A stretch of 64,000 nucleotides of DNA from the NCBI GenBank assembly GCA_017562135.1, contig QEYB01000895.1:434001-498000 (forward strand), written 5' to 3'. The notes under the pieces are model-generated. The model had not been told where the DNA came from and searched no databases. It worked only from the letters and a program-made list of their open reading frames with translations. Both the position numbers and the translations under genes were made by a program. Numbering within the stretch: position 1 is the stretch's first letter; each line of letters starts with the position of its first letter. This stretch comes from Dipylidium caninum. Taxonomy: Eukaryota; Platyhelminthes; Cestoda; Cyclophyllidea; Dipylidiidae. Positions 29,265-42,000 of this stretch are shown one piece after another.

Positions 29265-30113
29265 CGCCGAAATGACAGAATCAACACACGAGCCAATAGC
29301 GAGGCGATGACGGCCTAGATGGCTATCCAATCAATTTCAAGGACACTCCTGATAATTAAACAGATAGACTATTTACAAGGTAAAAAGTATAAAAAGGGAA
29401 AATAAACGTCGCAATAATGAAGGATTGCCTTATTTGCGCCTAATGTCATGGCTGCTGTGTTCGTGAAGAAAAAAAACAAGCTTATTTTAGATATACTGGT
29501 GGTAGAAAAAAAATGATTCTACTGCTTAGCACTATTCTATGAAAGAGGTTACAATTGTTTTGCCGTTGAAGTTGGGCGATCTGCTATGGAAAATCAGGGC
29601 TGCCTAATTGTATGGTTGCAGATTTTGCCTACGCTTAGCCGGCTAACACCTCCCATTCGCTATGAAATATGTTATCCATTATCTCCCAATTTAAGTTCTC
29701 ACTTCGCTTGCCCTTTGCAACCTATATGGAGCCAACATGTTTCCTCGGAGAACAACCGACTGCTGCAAACAATTAACCATTCTTTGGATTCCTTGAACGT
29801 TCACGATAAAAGATCAGAATTGTGTCATATGCCTATGATGTTCGTCGACTTTGTTCGTGGCAAAAGACATTGAATTGACCCGGCAGGCAACTCATTATCG
29901 CCCTAGTATACACCAAAACTAAAAACCTTCCTCCTTATTTCATTATGTTGTAAATTGAGAAGCAGTATTATGTATAACATAGGGAAACTGAGATATTGGA
30001 CGGGGCTACAAAATAACTGTCGAGAAAATGTGCGCTGAAGCGCAATTAATCTCTTCTAATTTATCTATTTGGCGGGCAGTCTAAACGACCAATAATACCA
30101 GTCGCTGTTCCCA
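29265..30113. other. Intergenic region between divergent DLGAP and BET1-like genes
   Basis: A CCAAT element near 30089 precedes the BET1-like start. A short GC-richer stretch at about 29265-29330 lies upstream of the tentative DLGAP start and includes an inverted CCAAT (minus strand). A 95-codon plus frame at 29586-29873 has no recognised family. Head-to-head promoters are likely here. Confidence 0.45.
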
Positions 30114-30796
30114 ATGCGTAGGTTTTTGCTTGCTTCAACTCCGTGTAGAGTCTGGTGACAGTATTCTCGAGCTGGAAAATAACCGCCGAGCAGATGTCCT
30201 TAGTGAAAAAGTAAACCTCTTGAGGACGGTGCGTTGTCAACTACCAAAACTAACAACTAGCCTGCCTTCGAATAGCATTACACCCAGCATTACCGCTTTT
30301 TTTTCTGAAACTTATGAGCTCTCATGCGTTTCGAAAAACTACATGCTATCTTCCTAACGTTCAGCCGCTAACTCGTTGTTTGGTAAAGGAAACGCTTTTG
30401 TCGCTTAACCCTTTTCGGCTCCATTGCCGCCTAATAAAACCTCAGTGCATAGGGCCATTTTTCGGGCATTTCAACACAACTCCGCATTGATCCGAATGCC
30501 AGATTTACATTAAAATAAAGGGGATTTCGACATAACCTACCCGACGATTTCATGCTTACTCTTTCCTTTACAAGTACGCTGAGGAAATACGGGATGAGGC
30601 AAAGGAGCAAAACCAATTTCTAGGGACCCTCCAGCATGCAGCGGATTCAGCGGAAACCATGATATGGAAGACTGTGGGTCGCGTCGTGGGGGTATCCCGT
30701 AACAAACGCGAAAACCGGAGACTTATCGTTCTGACTGTCTGTATATTTTTAGTTGTATTTCTTCTCTACACCATATGTCGATATCTACCGGTTTAA
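30114..30796 (+). CDS. BET1L: BET1-like Golgi SNARE (GS15/BET1L family)
   Basis: Tail-anchored Qc-SNARE for vesicle fusion in ER-Golgi or intra-Golgi traffic. Three exons: 30114-30117 (only ATGC), 30149-30228 and 30575-30796, with introns of 31 and 346 bp; 101 residues, close to the 111 of human BET1L. Seen: SNARE motif start ILELENNRRADVLSEKVNLL, continuing into EEIRDEAKEQNQFLGTL, then a basic linker (SRNKRENRRL) and one C-terminal membrane segment (LIVLTVCIFLVVFLLYTI) with a seven-residue lumenal tail. The tiny first exon is inferred from frame and splice sites (donor gtagg, acceptor gtgtag). The family call is secure; BET1 versus BET1L rests on the ENxRxADxLxxKV pattern. Confidence 0.85.
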
Positions 30797-31229
30797 ACAA
30801 AATAACTTTCGTTGTCTTATTGCGTTACAATCTTGAGACAAACAGTTTTCTCTCTTGCAGACAAAACGTTTACTTGACATTAAGACACCACTTAATGAGC
30901 TTACGTACTCCGGTCAATTCTAGGTATGCTAACGTTGTGGTGTATGTGAGCTTGCTTTCGGAAGGAGGGATAATTTGGTAGACAACCATGTCAGGAAAGG
31001 TCGATGTGTGGACAGCTAGTTTAGAGGAGTTTACCTTGCCTTAATTTAATAGGATCAGAAGCGAGGTCACGTCCGTTTGAATACGATAGTAAGACTGATC
31101 TGCGGATCGGATTATAAAATGCTTTACAATTTAATGAGGTATGGGGTGATGGAATTGATGCCGTTACAGCATTTTTCTAATGGGACGCAGTTAGCTAGTT
31201 TCATCACAATAGAAGAGTACCGTAAGAAA
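30797..31229. other. Short convergent intergenic region, BET1-like to PSMG2
   Basis: Stop codons of BET1-like (+) and PSMG2 (-) face each other across about 430 bp. I see no canonical AATAAA for BET1-like in it and no further gene. Confidence 0.5.
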
Positions 31230-32283
31230 TCAATATAATGCTGGATCAAGAGCACTACCGTAGAGCATTTTCCAGCACTTTGGTGTTTTCCAGGAGACAA
31301 CCCCGTCTACGGGATTTATTTTCAGCCAACCATTGAGCGCATGCGCCATGAAGAAAGCATCGTTGCGGTTGTCACCATCACATGTGAAAGTGTTCAAAAG
31401 GACGGCTGGAGTGGTTGCGGTTTTTTCTAAGGCTGAGAACAAGGCAAGTGCAGCTCCTGAGCCAGGAAGATTAAGAGCCAAGTGACCAGACCCTTTGTCA
31501 GCATTACTGTCTAAAATCTCCTCCTTCAATAACTTCGTCAACCCGATTCGTGATAGAGCTTCTGTGTCCTCTGCATTTGTTGATGACGTCGCAGCATATT
31601 GAAGGGGTGGTCCGCAGAGTTGCTGGTCCTTTAAAAGTATTTTTTAGAAGAATAAAATTTATCACTACAGGGACAAATGTTGTACGTCGATATAAGGAAA
31701 ATCAGCCAGGGTAAAAAGCATTTTATTCAAGTCAGAGATCCGTCACAAGATGCGGGTCCCCGGAGGCACAGAAAACTAAAAAAACCGCGAATCCAACTTA
31801 CTTTTCGCGTCATTGCAAAGCTACTCGAGAGAAGGATCGCGCGCGAAAATCTCTGTTGCACAACAAAATCCGTTATTTCTGCAGCAAAGCGCTCACGAGC
31901 GCCAGGGAAAACAGGTACGCGAACCTGTAACAGGGACAACCTCCGAAAATCGTCATCATATAGCTATAGGTGTGGAAGAAAAAGGGTTAGGCTGGATATT
32001 AATTAAAAGTTCTGCTTTAGGTAAAGATAATAATTGGAAAATTTACTTCAAGGGAGCATGCTAGCGGTGGTGTCGAGGGCAGTTCGGGATAGGGGGGAGG
32101 TCCAACAACAGGAGGGACATACACAGAATCGAGGTAACCTGCGAAGACGGACTCAATAGATGATATGAGAACGTCCATACAAAGCTGACCCACATTCCCA
32201 ACACCAACACAAGCTATAATAATTGTGTATCCATTTCGACTCTTCAATGGACATTCAGTGTTAGATGAAACCAGTAGACACAT
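31230..32283 (-). CDS. PSMG2: Proteasome assembly chaperone 2
   Basis: With PSMG1 it forms a heterodimer that scaffolds the 20S proteasome alpha ring. Three phase-0 exons: 32047-32283, 31802-31924 and 31230-31628; 252 residues (human 264). Seen: N-terminal core YTIIIACVGVGNVGQLCMD matching the family's VGNVGQLAMDL block, then VPPVVGPPPYPE, the central RAILLSSSFAMTRKDQQL, and the hallmark C-terminus PKCWKMLYGSALDPALY, equivalent to the human SSWRLLFGSGLPPALF end. An excellent acceptor (ctgctttcag) abuts the ATG directly, so the start codon is the first base of a spliced exon; upstream sequence is a 5'UTR intron or a trans-splice outron. Confidence 0.93.
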
Positions 32284-32285
32284 CT

Positions 32286-33545
32286 GAAAGCAGATTGAAA
32301 GGTGAATCACTATATCACACATAATGGAATGGCTTAAGACTGGACATTCGAAATAAAAACGTGAACCTTCTGCTGAACATTAGCCGGAGAATGTAACTAC
32401 GACAAAATACATATTAAAGTAACGCAATGTCCTGTCATCGATTGATCTCTATTAAGAAGGAGCAAGCTCACATTACTAAAGATAGGTGTAAGTGGAACCT
32501 AACGAACACAAAAAATGAATTCAAGCAAAAAGAAGCCATATGCATTCATAAAAAAGCATTTTCTGAATCAATGGTATGTAAAATGCATCTCGGACACGAA
32601 AAACGCGGGAGAACGCGAGACCACAGGGCCGGTGTGTGTACCGCTTATTGTGCAACTAGGAGAGCCCGCGACCAATGGCTATCAGGCACTCCGAGGTAAA
32701 GGCAGCACGTGTGGGTTTGCCGACGAAGCCTAATGTTGAAAAATGAATTTTCCTTGTTAGCAACTTTAAAGTTAATATTGTCCCCCAAAATAAGATTTTA
32801 TGGTGGAGAAGTATATTTGAACGGTTACGTTTTCAAATTACCAATATGGCTTAATGTTGTCGATTCATCGCAGGTTTTTCCGTTAAATTACATATTATTA
32901 GAGAAAGAACAAGTTTATTTGACGACGACATAATTTTGACAATAAGTGAGCACAGTACTATAAAGTTACTCGATCGTAAATATGTGAATGAAAATGGAAA
33001 GAGAGTCAACTAAACAGATTAGAGCGTTCAGAGTGCAAACAAATGCATGCGCCTTTAACGCGCTATAAAATAATGGTTGAAGTATCCAATTGGTGCGTTG
33101 TTTAATTATTTGAAATTGACCGCGTTTTGAAAACCACGAATAGTCATTCGAGCGAGCTAACGGTCATTTGGTTAGGGTATTCAGCTAATGCCCGTCATTT
33201 CTCTAAGCCCTCATAACAACGCCCCAGTAGTCCTCACAGCAGCTATTAATTTAGTTGGGTTATGTTGACCAACGAATAGACCAATTGTGACATTCAACGT
33301 ACTTAGCATGTTTGTCAAATTTCCTCCGTTGATTGAAGCACATTCCTTTATTTCGAAATGCGTCTGTGGGATAGGCTGCTCGAGACTATGGAGGGGTTTA
33401 AGAATCCGCCTTTGTTATGGGTTTATCGTTGAAAATGATTTTGTTCTGGGACTAATTTTCCACCCGTATTTTACGCTATTGTTTTTATTAATCTGTGTAT
33501 TTAATCTGACTCTCTTTGTGAAAAGTGTTTTGCTTTCGCGATAGT
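32286..33545. other. Upstream region of PSMG2 and leader of the next plus-strand gene
   Basis: A GC-richer patch at about 32600-32730 with a CCAAT element near 32672 is the probable PSMG2 promoter. Plus frames at 32427-32733 lie across it and look spurious. The 33287-33544 frame is T-rich and ends at an acceptor-like tag, as expected of an intron or outron before the gene starting at 33556. Confidence 0.45.
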
Positions 33546-33555
33546 GGCCAAACGC

Positions 33556-36034
33556 ATGGACAATAAACACTCAAGTATTAAAAGTAGGGGATCTTTCAAA
33601 TGTACCACTTCTTTGCCCATGGCAACAGAGTTAGAACACGGTGAAATCAATGGAAACCTAACGAAAACCAATCTCCCGAATGACTGGAAATCCACACTTT
33701 TTTACGTTGATGCTTTCACAAGTGCAGACAACTCAGTGGAAAGTGAAACCATCACTCAGGAATCTTCTCACTCCAAGTGGTATTCTGTTGGTTATCTGAC
33801 TGATGGGCACTACAATACGACCACGTTCACTGAAAGCCTGCCGAAATCACAAAAGTGCTATAATATTCCGGCCCTATATAGACATTCCTCGCAGATACTT
33901 AGTGGTTCGGACGGCGATTACTATGCTTTTTATTCAGCCACTGTGGTCCTTCAAGCAAATAAAATTAGGGAGTGTCCGCACTTGACACCCCTTTCTTTAG
34001 TATCGGTTGAAATTACTTCACAAAGTTTTGTCACTTTCGACATGTATCGGAGACCCAATGAAAATAAACGTCTCAAAGAGACCCTGAATATAAGTGAAAA
34101 GTATAAATGGTTATTTGCTGATTGCAAGTACGTGTCAGTCATTTCGCCCCCACTGCGTGTGGAATCGTCGCCTAAAAGCAACTATTTGGAAAAACAGGAA
34201 GTGGATTGTATAAGATGCGTGCGTAATGATAACATTAGAGAAAGCCAACCGCATTTCCTTCGGGTGCCCATACAAATTTTCCTTCATCGACACTTGCATC
34301 GGTGTAGGAGGGAAATGAATTTGTTGTTGAGACACAGGCAAGACTCTTGGTTACAGTAAATAATTTCGCAGGTCACTAATTCTAGCATTGATGTCTGAAA
34401 ATGAACATTATTTTGTGAAAATATTCCTGATTGTAGCACACTAACCATGGGGCATGAATGCCTTACACGTATATAAGTTAGTTTAAATCTGTGGTATCCC
34501 ACTTAGTACTTTTGCGGAACTCATGTTTGGGCAGAATTAGCAGGTATTATTAAGTGCGTTACAGGTCATTGTTACAATTTCTGCCAATAAGTGGGTTTTG
34601 CCAAGTGTCGAGGAATTTTGCGTGTCGAAATTCGCCCTGCTCCCCGAAGTACTGCCAACTAAATCTATTCTAAGAACTCAAAATACCCGTCTTGTCGACT
34701 ATACTTTGCCCAGGAACTTTGCATAGCTGTTTACACTTGAGCGGAATATTAGGTCTATAAATCAATCAAACAATTTAGCATTTGCGCTTAGTTTTATTAC
34801 TTTGGTCCTCAAACCTTGCTTATCTGTTAGGTATCCGAGGGTATCGCGAATCATCCCTGAGCCTACAAGCTCGAGGGAATCCATTAAACCTGTGTCAAAT
34901 TGCAGTATTTTGGTCTATGCCAAGTCAGTTTTTGAAGATGAAGCCTCAAAAATTGAGATATATCGTAAAGTTGAAAACGGCTACAATGGCAAATCGCTAA
35001 CTTCGAGCATTGACGTGGGGAGAGTGTCACCAATCTCCACTCTCGAGGTCTTTGGCTCCATAAGTGAAACGGTGCGGTCTTTGAAATGCCTGACGGAGAA
35101 GGTTGACAGAAATGAGAGGAAAATGGCCTACCGCGAGTCAACAAACGAGTAAGTTTTGACAGACGTGAATGGGACAGATTGATTGATGTGAATTATAACA
35201 CCTGCCGACGTCCAAGCGCCCAGTTCCACATCCCACTTCTCTCGAGCCTTTCCTCCCTCCCTCCCCACCTACTCGGTATTTAGCCTCACTTTGTATTCTG
35301 TCCGAATTGAATTTGGCATAATGGGAGAAATTGCTTATTTTACTGCCTGAAGAATTACTGACAGGAAGGCCCCGACACAGATTGTACCAGAAATTAACTT
35401 CTTCATGGAATTTAGTCTTAGCAGTCTGCTTACTACAGGCATTTATAGTTTTTGAGATCGGAAATGGATTATGAACGTGACTTCTGGGGAGATGCGCAAG
35501 TATACCGTAAGTCTTCTTTTTATAGGTGTCCATCGGAGATTCCGCTTTTAAACGATTCAGATGTCTTTTTGCCAAACTTTAAATCAGTCTCAAACGAAGA
35601 AGTTGGTACGGATGGTGAAGGAATTTCTCCGAATTACTTCGTAAGTCGTCTGAGTTACAGAGTTACCAATTTACTTTTTGAGAAAGTCTTTCCACTGTCT
35701 AACGGAAAGGTGATTTCGTCAAAATATACTGCAGCGAAAAGGCGGCCACCTGTCGAGGTTAACTCATCGCCCGCAACACGTCGAGGTGCTCTTCCGTAAT
35801 GCCGCCGAGGTCGAGGTTGTCGATGAGGGACTGAACAGTGGAAATGCCGATAAGAGCTCCCCGGCAGCAAGCAGGACTTCATCTTGCCTCTCCTTATTCC
35901 TCATTGCTGAAAAACGGCCTTCTAGTCAGATTACACTCGAGGTGGAGTGTTTCCCTGCCTCCGATCAGGCGATGCTTGTACGTGGACTGATTTTTTTGCC
36001 ATACTGGTTCATTTCTAAACTGTTTCCAAGCTGA
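33556..36034 (+). CDS. Unrecognised multi-exon protein gene
   Basis: I do not recognise the family. Phase-compatible exons: 33556-34127, 34833-35149, 35456-about 35728 and 35754-36034. The first is part of an open frame of over 800 bp, with strong donor gtacgt at 34128. The second begins YPRVSRIIPEPTSS and has a charged helix (SETVRSLKCLTEKVDRNERK); its donor is gtaagt. The third has DYERDFWGDAQVYRKSS and NLLFEKVFPL. The join to the fourth uses a 25-bp intron (gtgattt...actgcag) into a beta-rich stretch (HVEVLFRNAAEVEVVDEG; SQITLEVECF). Without that splice the protein stops at 35799. About 480 residues, mostly hydrophilic, no signal peptide or membrane segment. The last exon's antisense frame is also open, so the 3' part is doubtful. 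An acceptor-like tag lies 11 nt before the ATG. Confidence 0.45.
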
Positions 36035-39000
36035 AAAGGGAAAAGACATTCTCGGAGGAGTTTGTCATGACTGAGGCTTACCTTTTCCAGTAGTAGCTTA
36101 ACGTGCCCCCTTCACTTTGGATGCATTTTGTGGATATTCAACTTTGTGCTATAAATTGAAGTGGATTTATTGAAAATGTACGAGGTTACAAAATCAGTGG
36201 CTGGAAGCAGTATACGCGGGACATGAATTAACTCGCACTACAATGATAATTCAGTAGAAAGGCGTGGATGTCGGAGGGGTGGTGGCCTTTCCGGCGGACG
36301 GGGTTAGCGTGCCCGGGCGAGCGGCGGGAGCGGGGAGGCAGATGCTCCCTGACAGAGTGCGTGCTTTCGCCTCCTAGGACGCGCTACCGGTGGAGGGGAG
36401 GACTCGCACGGAGAGCAGATTTCTCAGGTTGATTTCCCGGCAGGCGAAACTGCGTCGGTGCAAATCGCCAGGACCGCGGACGGATGAGTTCAGTCTGGCC
36501 GCGCCCACCCCGCTACGCAACTATTGCGTCGTTGTGCTGGGCGACTGACCCCGGCGTCTGAAGAAGCCCACGCCAGTTTGTTGTCATCTCGTATCTGCGA
36601 GAGCCTCCCGATTACCCCTTCATAATCACCATCTTTGTCCGTGACACGACCACGACATTCATAATTTTCACAGAATAATGTGAATCCCTATAGGTAAAAA
36701 CTTGGGCGGTGTAACTAATACAATTTTTATTCATTTTACTCTTTTAAGAGTTGTAGACGAGACATTTAGGTGGGCGGTTGAATGTTTTCACCGCAGAATG
36801 GAGTTGTTGGACTTTGCGCCCTTCAGGCGCGGACCTACGACTGTGTTTGGTCAGTTAACTGGGCAGATGAGGCAAAGATCGGGAAAGAATAGTGACCGCG
36901 AGATCATTGGCTTCCCCTACCGAAGGACAAGCTGCCAAGGGATCGGTAGCGTTTCACGGATTAACATGCCCAAACACGGAAATCGCTCCCGCAATAACAG
37001 CCTTCACGCGCATTGTGGATGTTTGACAAGTTGACAAGTCCATCGGTGGCAGAGTATTTGTTTTTATTTAACAGCGACTTTATTCGCAAGACTCAGTTGA
37101 AGGAAACTGCGATGTTTTTAGCCCTTCGAGGATAGAAAATTCTATCGAGCTGTAAACGCAAATTATTCGCGTTCGTGGCGTCTTAGATGGCGCCCAAGAC
37201 ATTCGGTTATTGTCCTCTCGGACGCACTCTCATGCTATTCCTCCAGTTATTAGTCAATTAGACTTGTGGAGTGGATTCTACAACCTCATTCATATTCACA
37301 GCTACGATTCAGGGGACCAGGACACCAGCGGGGAAGTCGCATGCGTTCAGTGTCAATCAGTGGGAGGTGGCGAGGGGGAAGACGGCCGTGTTAGAAGGGG
37401 GAGAGTAACAGACGGCGAGGGCGTTCGATCCGTCTGCGAGGTAGGGTCGCCGACGTCCGTCCGCCTCCGCACGGTGACTCGACTGCTCCCGCGTCCGTCG
37501 GAGCACCGCCTGTTCCCTCCGCGGCGGGTGGGCGGCGGGGCGGATGTCCACGCCGAGCTTCAAAGGAGCGCGCACAACCTCTTTCGGCGAGACGGCTTCT
37601 TCATCATCTGTGCGGGGAGAGAGGAGACCGAAAGCCCAGTTAACAGTGACATGTCCAGGGACGTGTCATTGTGTTCAACAGGCGATGCACAAGCGACAGA
37701 TTGTCGGATAAGTGGCAGTGTGTGCCGAATAACACAAATTTCTGGGCGGACCGACTGTTTACTTAGTGGCAGTTGAGACTTAAACCTCAAGTCGGGTGTG
37801 CCAGTGAGCGGAAGGGCTGGGTGGAGCGACATCCTCCGTCACTTTGCCGAGGAGCAGTGGGACTGGTGAAATCCACACCGGACGACATGGCGCGAGGGTG
37901 GACCGAGTGCACGGAGGGGGCATTTCGGGTGGGAGGAGGGGGTCGGGCAGTGAGGTATAAATAAACGCGGAGCGAAGCACGAGCACCGCCGCGCCGACCA
38001 GCAGCGGATGTTGCACTGCACAATAAAAAAGAGCGCATTTTGCAAAGGCGACGACGAAATATCAGACAGGCAGGCAGGACTGCAAATGTCACAGTGAACC
38101 TTCGTGGCCTCACGACACACTACCGAGGCAGTGGATAGTTTGCTCGCACACGAAAGTAGACAAAAGCTGGCCACGAAATGTACAAACTAACTCCAGAAAT
38201 GAGGGGATTTAATTTGTAGGCACGCCACGCTCGCGATGTGTCAGAATTCACTGTCCCAGAAGACGTTATTGTGAGTCCACAAGTGGTTTGGCAGAATCGC
38301 AACTGGCCACACCAAAATGGGCCTGGCCAACCATCGTCATGCAACCCAAGTGGGGAGGAACATCGGCTGACGCGCCGGTTGGTGTCGCGACGTCCTCGAA
38401 GAAGGCATCGCCAGTGAATAACTGACGCCAACCTGCTTTTAAAATGCGCAAATAGCGATGAGATGGACGGAAGAAGGCGCATTAACGCAAGGGGCGCCCC
38501 AGTGGCCTATTCGTCAAGTCGAAAATAAAGGGAAGTAAAAAAGTTTGCCACCGTCTTTCAGAGGTAGCCACCGAGGCCAAGGAAAGTGCTTAGTAGTGGG
38601 AAAAAAGTAGTCTGCCCCAACTTCGAGAGCCCCGCGACCCTCCACCTCAGCTTGGCAATGCGCACCGCCCCTTGCGCGAAACAGTGTCATGTCGGCTGCC
38701 TCTCCCACAAAAATGGGCGTCTTCAGCGGCGTTGGCGGAGCGGCGGGGGTGCCGCGCTCGCTGCTATGGCCACATCCGACGCTCCTGCGCGGGTAGCCCA
38801 CACAGAGAGGAAGTCGGGTGCCGAGGGGATAAACCCCGCGGAGGCCTGTTAAAGCAGAGCCTCTCCCCCCCGCGAGAGGACGAAAAGGCCACTTCAACTA
38901 GTCGGTTGGAAGCTATGAAAGAGGCGTCGAATGTGGGCACCAAAAGATACGCGCATATTGTCGCATTACTTCAATCCACATACTCTCCATTGGCATATTC

Positions 39001-42000
39001 GACTTTCTGCCGACGACAGAGCGAGTCACATAGGCATTCTAGAAGAAATCTGCATTTTTAGAGTTAATAAACGGTTCAAAGGCCTTTATAATGCCATTTT
39101 GGCTATGACATATATTTTTTCTCTTCACATTATTTCGTAGTTATCGGTTGGCTAAATATCGGGTGAATACGGTGGACGCGGCAAGATTGAATGGTGTAGA
39201 GGAGTCATTCAATTTGTCGACGGTATGGCTGATTGCTAGTTTGAAGCCAAGTTCACGGAAGGTTCTGGGCGGATTGGACAACCCCACAGCCGTCGCGGCC
39301 ACATGGTCCGACGGTCCTCCTCGAGGCGAGGCTCGTTGACGACAATTAAATTGCCAGAAGGAAGTTTTTGGGATCGGTACGAGGAATTTGTTTTTCTTAA
39401 TTAGTTAATCCACCTCCGAATGCCTCATTAACGTTTCTCGAAACTGGAGCTGCACCACGATTCAAGTTGAATTCGCATAAGAAAAGTAGATGTAAATAGA
39501 GTTTTGTTTCCATCTGGTTTCGGAGAAAAGTAAAATAGAAATGGGGTACAAGCACTAGGGAATTATACGAAGAAAGGAAGAAAAATACCTGCAAAATTTA
39601 TAAATAAACAGACCGGGCGCACGTTACGAGGTACCTCCCCACCTTCCTCCCTTTCTCTCTCTCTCGGGAGCAGTGACAACTGAGCACGGAATAAAGATAA
39701 AACGCGTGTTTCGCGGTTCCCAACCCAATACAGACCGCACACGGAGGAGGCGGAGGCGCCCACGAGGTGGACCCTGGTTGCGGACGCCGCGGGGCAGTCG
39801 GGCTGCCGTCGTTTGGGCGCGCGGAGGCACGCGACGCGCACAGAAGACGCCCGCGCATCTAATGCATCCAGCGGAGGTGGCCAGGACAAAAGCGTCTGCT
39901 GCGCGGCGGATGCACGTTTGCCCGGTTGGCCACTTCGCGGATGTGATATACGCCGCCCGGGGGCTGGTCAACTGACTGCCCGCTTCCGCCTGACACGAGG
40001 CATCGCCCAGCCCAACACTTGGTGGGGTGACCGAGGGGAGAGTGGAATTATTCATGCCCATTCATGCAGGCGCCTGCGCCTCCCCCTTCCCCCCTCCACG
40101 CCCGAGGGAGAAGCACTTTGGCCCTGGCTGCACTGCGCATGACTGTTTTTCACCCCAAAGATTTCACTGAAGGGTTGACGGCAGGGAACACGCTCACCAG
40201 ATGCCCATTTAAGCCCCAAAGCACATCCCTTCATTGCATGCCCCAGATGGGCCTAAAAAAGAGTCGGCAAACCAATCGGCAACACAGTGTTGTAGACGAT
40301 TTTTAGTAAGATAAATGACGGTTATTTACAATGGGGCATAAGGACAAGTTGCGGGAATGGACTGAGCGCTTCCCTTTCCTCATCGTCACCGAATGGTAAA
40401 TTAGCCAAATATGAGATATTTAAGTCTCAATTCTACACAAGAAAGTCTGCTCGGTCTGACAGGGGACGAGTCAGGCCGTCGGGAATAGACACGGGACAAT
40501 CGCCATTGGGATTTCCCAGTATCAACTCACTCCTCAAATGACTGCATGGCACATGACATCCGTCGCGGGTAGGTTTAAAGGTGGCTCTGGCAGATGCACG
40601 TTTCGGAGAAAATTTACGCCTTATGTCGGCGGTTTACGGAGGGAGATTCTCTGACCCGCACAAGCCCATGACTGCAGTCAGCCTGACGTGAGAAGCGTGC
40701 AGAACAGCCTGTGGTCCAAAAAGGAGGGTTGAATCGAGTGCCCGGTCTTTTGGCCCCGCGCCCGAAAGTTGTCCCTCCCCGACTAGTGCCTGTGCTCCGC
40801 AATGGGAGCGGCGCACGGCGTACGACGCCTCACGTCCTGTGGGAGGAGGCATCACCGCTTCAAAGTTAGGAGTTGGGAAATGGGAGATGCTGCAAAAAGC
40901 CCATTTTTACAGCAGTCCGTTAGGCCTGGGGAGAATTTGGCGATCAGCGCATGTCAGGCAGTAGCCCGTGCAGGTAACTCACGAGTAAGGAAGAAGTGAG
41001 GTCTTTTCATCGCCGCGGAAAGTAGGCGATGTGTGGAAAGTCGAGGCACCGACTTGTAGCGCAAATTGACTGCTACCGATGGGGCAGAAAAGTTAAGGCG
41101 AAGAATGTGCTGCAGGACTACGCACGCAGGAGCATCGAGGACGGCCAGTGGGGCGATAAGAGAGCTTTGGACACCTTAAATACCCCAAATTTGTCACTGC
41201 GCGCGACGCGAGTGAGAGGCTGCAACACCTCGCCGTCACTTCCCAACTGTCGCCTCACATCCGGTCAATTTGGCGACTTGACAAGGTGTCAGACACGTAA
41301 AAATCTTTCCTGTAAGTTGTTGCGATGGAAGAAAGTACACCAACACCTGAGTCAACCAGCAAAGTGTCATGGAAATACTCGGAGTGCCACTCCTTTTGAA
41401 AATTGCCATGGCTACAGAAGGTCCGGTGTAATGCCACGAAATGCAAAAATTTCACTTTGTCACCGAAATATTATCATTAGTTGGGTTCAATCCACCCCCG
41501 CATAATGAAATGGCGGTCACACCTGCCTCGCCGCCACAAAACAGCCAATAAATACTTTTGCGGGGGCTGCGTTTCCTGTTTCAAACGGCTCCCTTCGGGG
41601 GGAGGAGAAATTTCGGGATAATCTTATGACACACAACGCGGTGGCTAATTCGTTATGCGTTCAGTGGCCAACACAAGTGCAGAAGGCGGGGCACGTTTGA
41701 CCGGGGGAAGAGGCGTTGCGAATAGGTGGAGCGTCGGCAGGTGGGGGACAGACGACATCCGCCTGGACCCTCCGTACAGGGCCGCCGTCTGCCACGGGGA
41801 CCGGCCAAAGCAACCCCCACTCGTCGCGAGGAGCGGCGCGACTTCTTCTGGAGGAAACCGTTAAGCCCCCCGATTAATTAAATTCTAATCTCTCCCCTTT
41901 GTCAAGGTAAAAAGGGACGAGTGAAGAGATGAAAACGCTTTTGTGGATGACTTTCCCCTTAACAGCTCTCGAAAAGACTGCCGAAGGACACACGGATTTT

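Noticed and set aside
37210..37776. 188-codon plus-strand frame
   Set aside because: Located in a CpG-rich island; Gly/Arg/Ser-biased translation and overlapping minus frames, nothing conserved.
41480..41505. GGTTCAATCCA resembling a tRNA T-loop
   Set aside because: The stem bases around the loop do not pair and no anticodon arm is found upstream.
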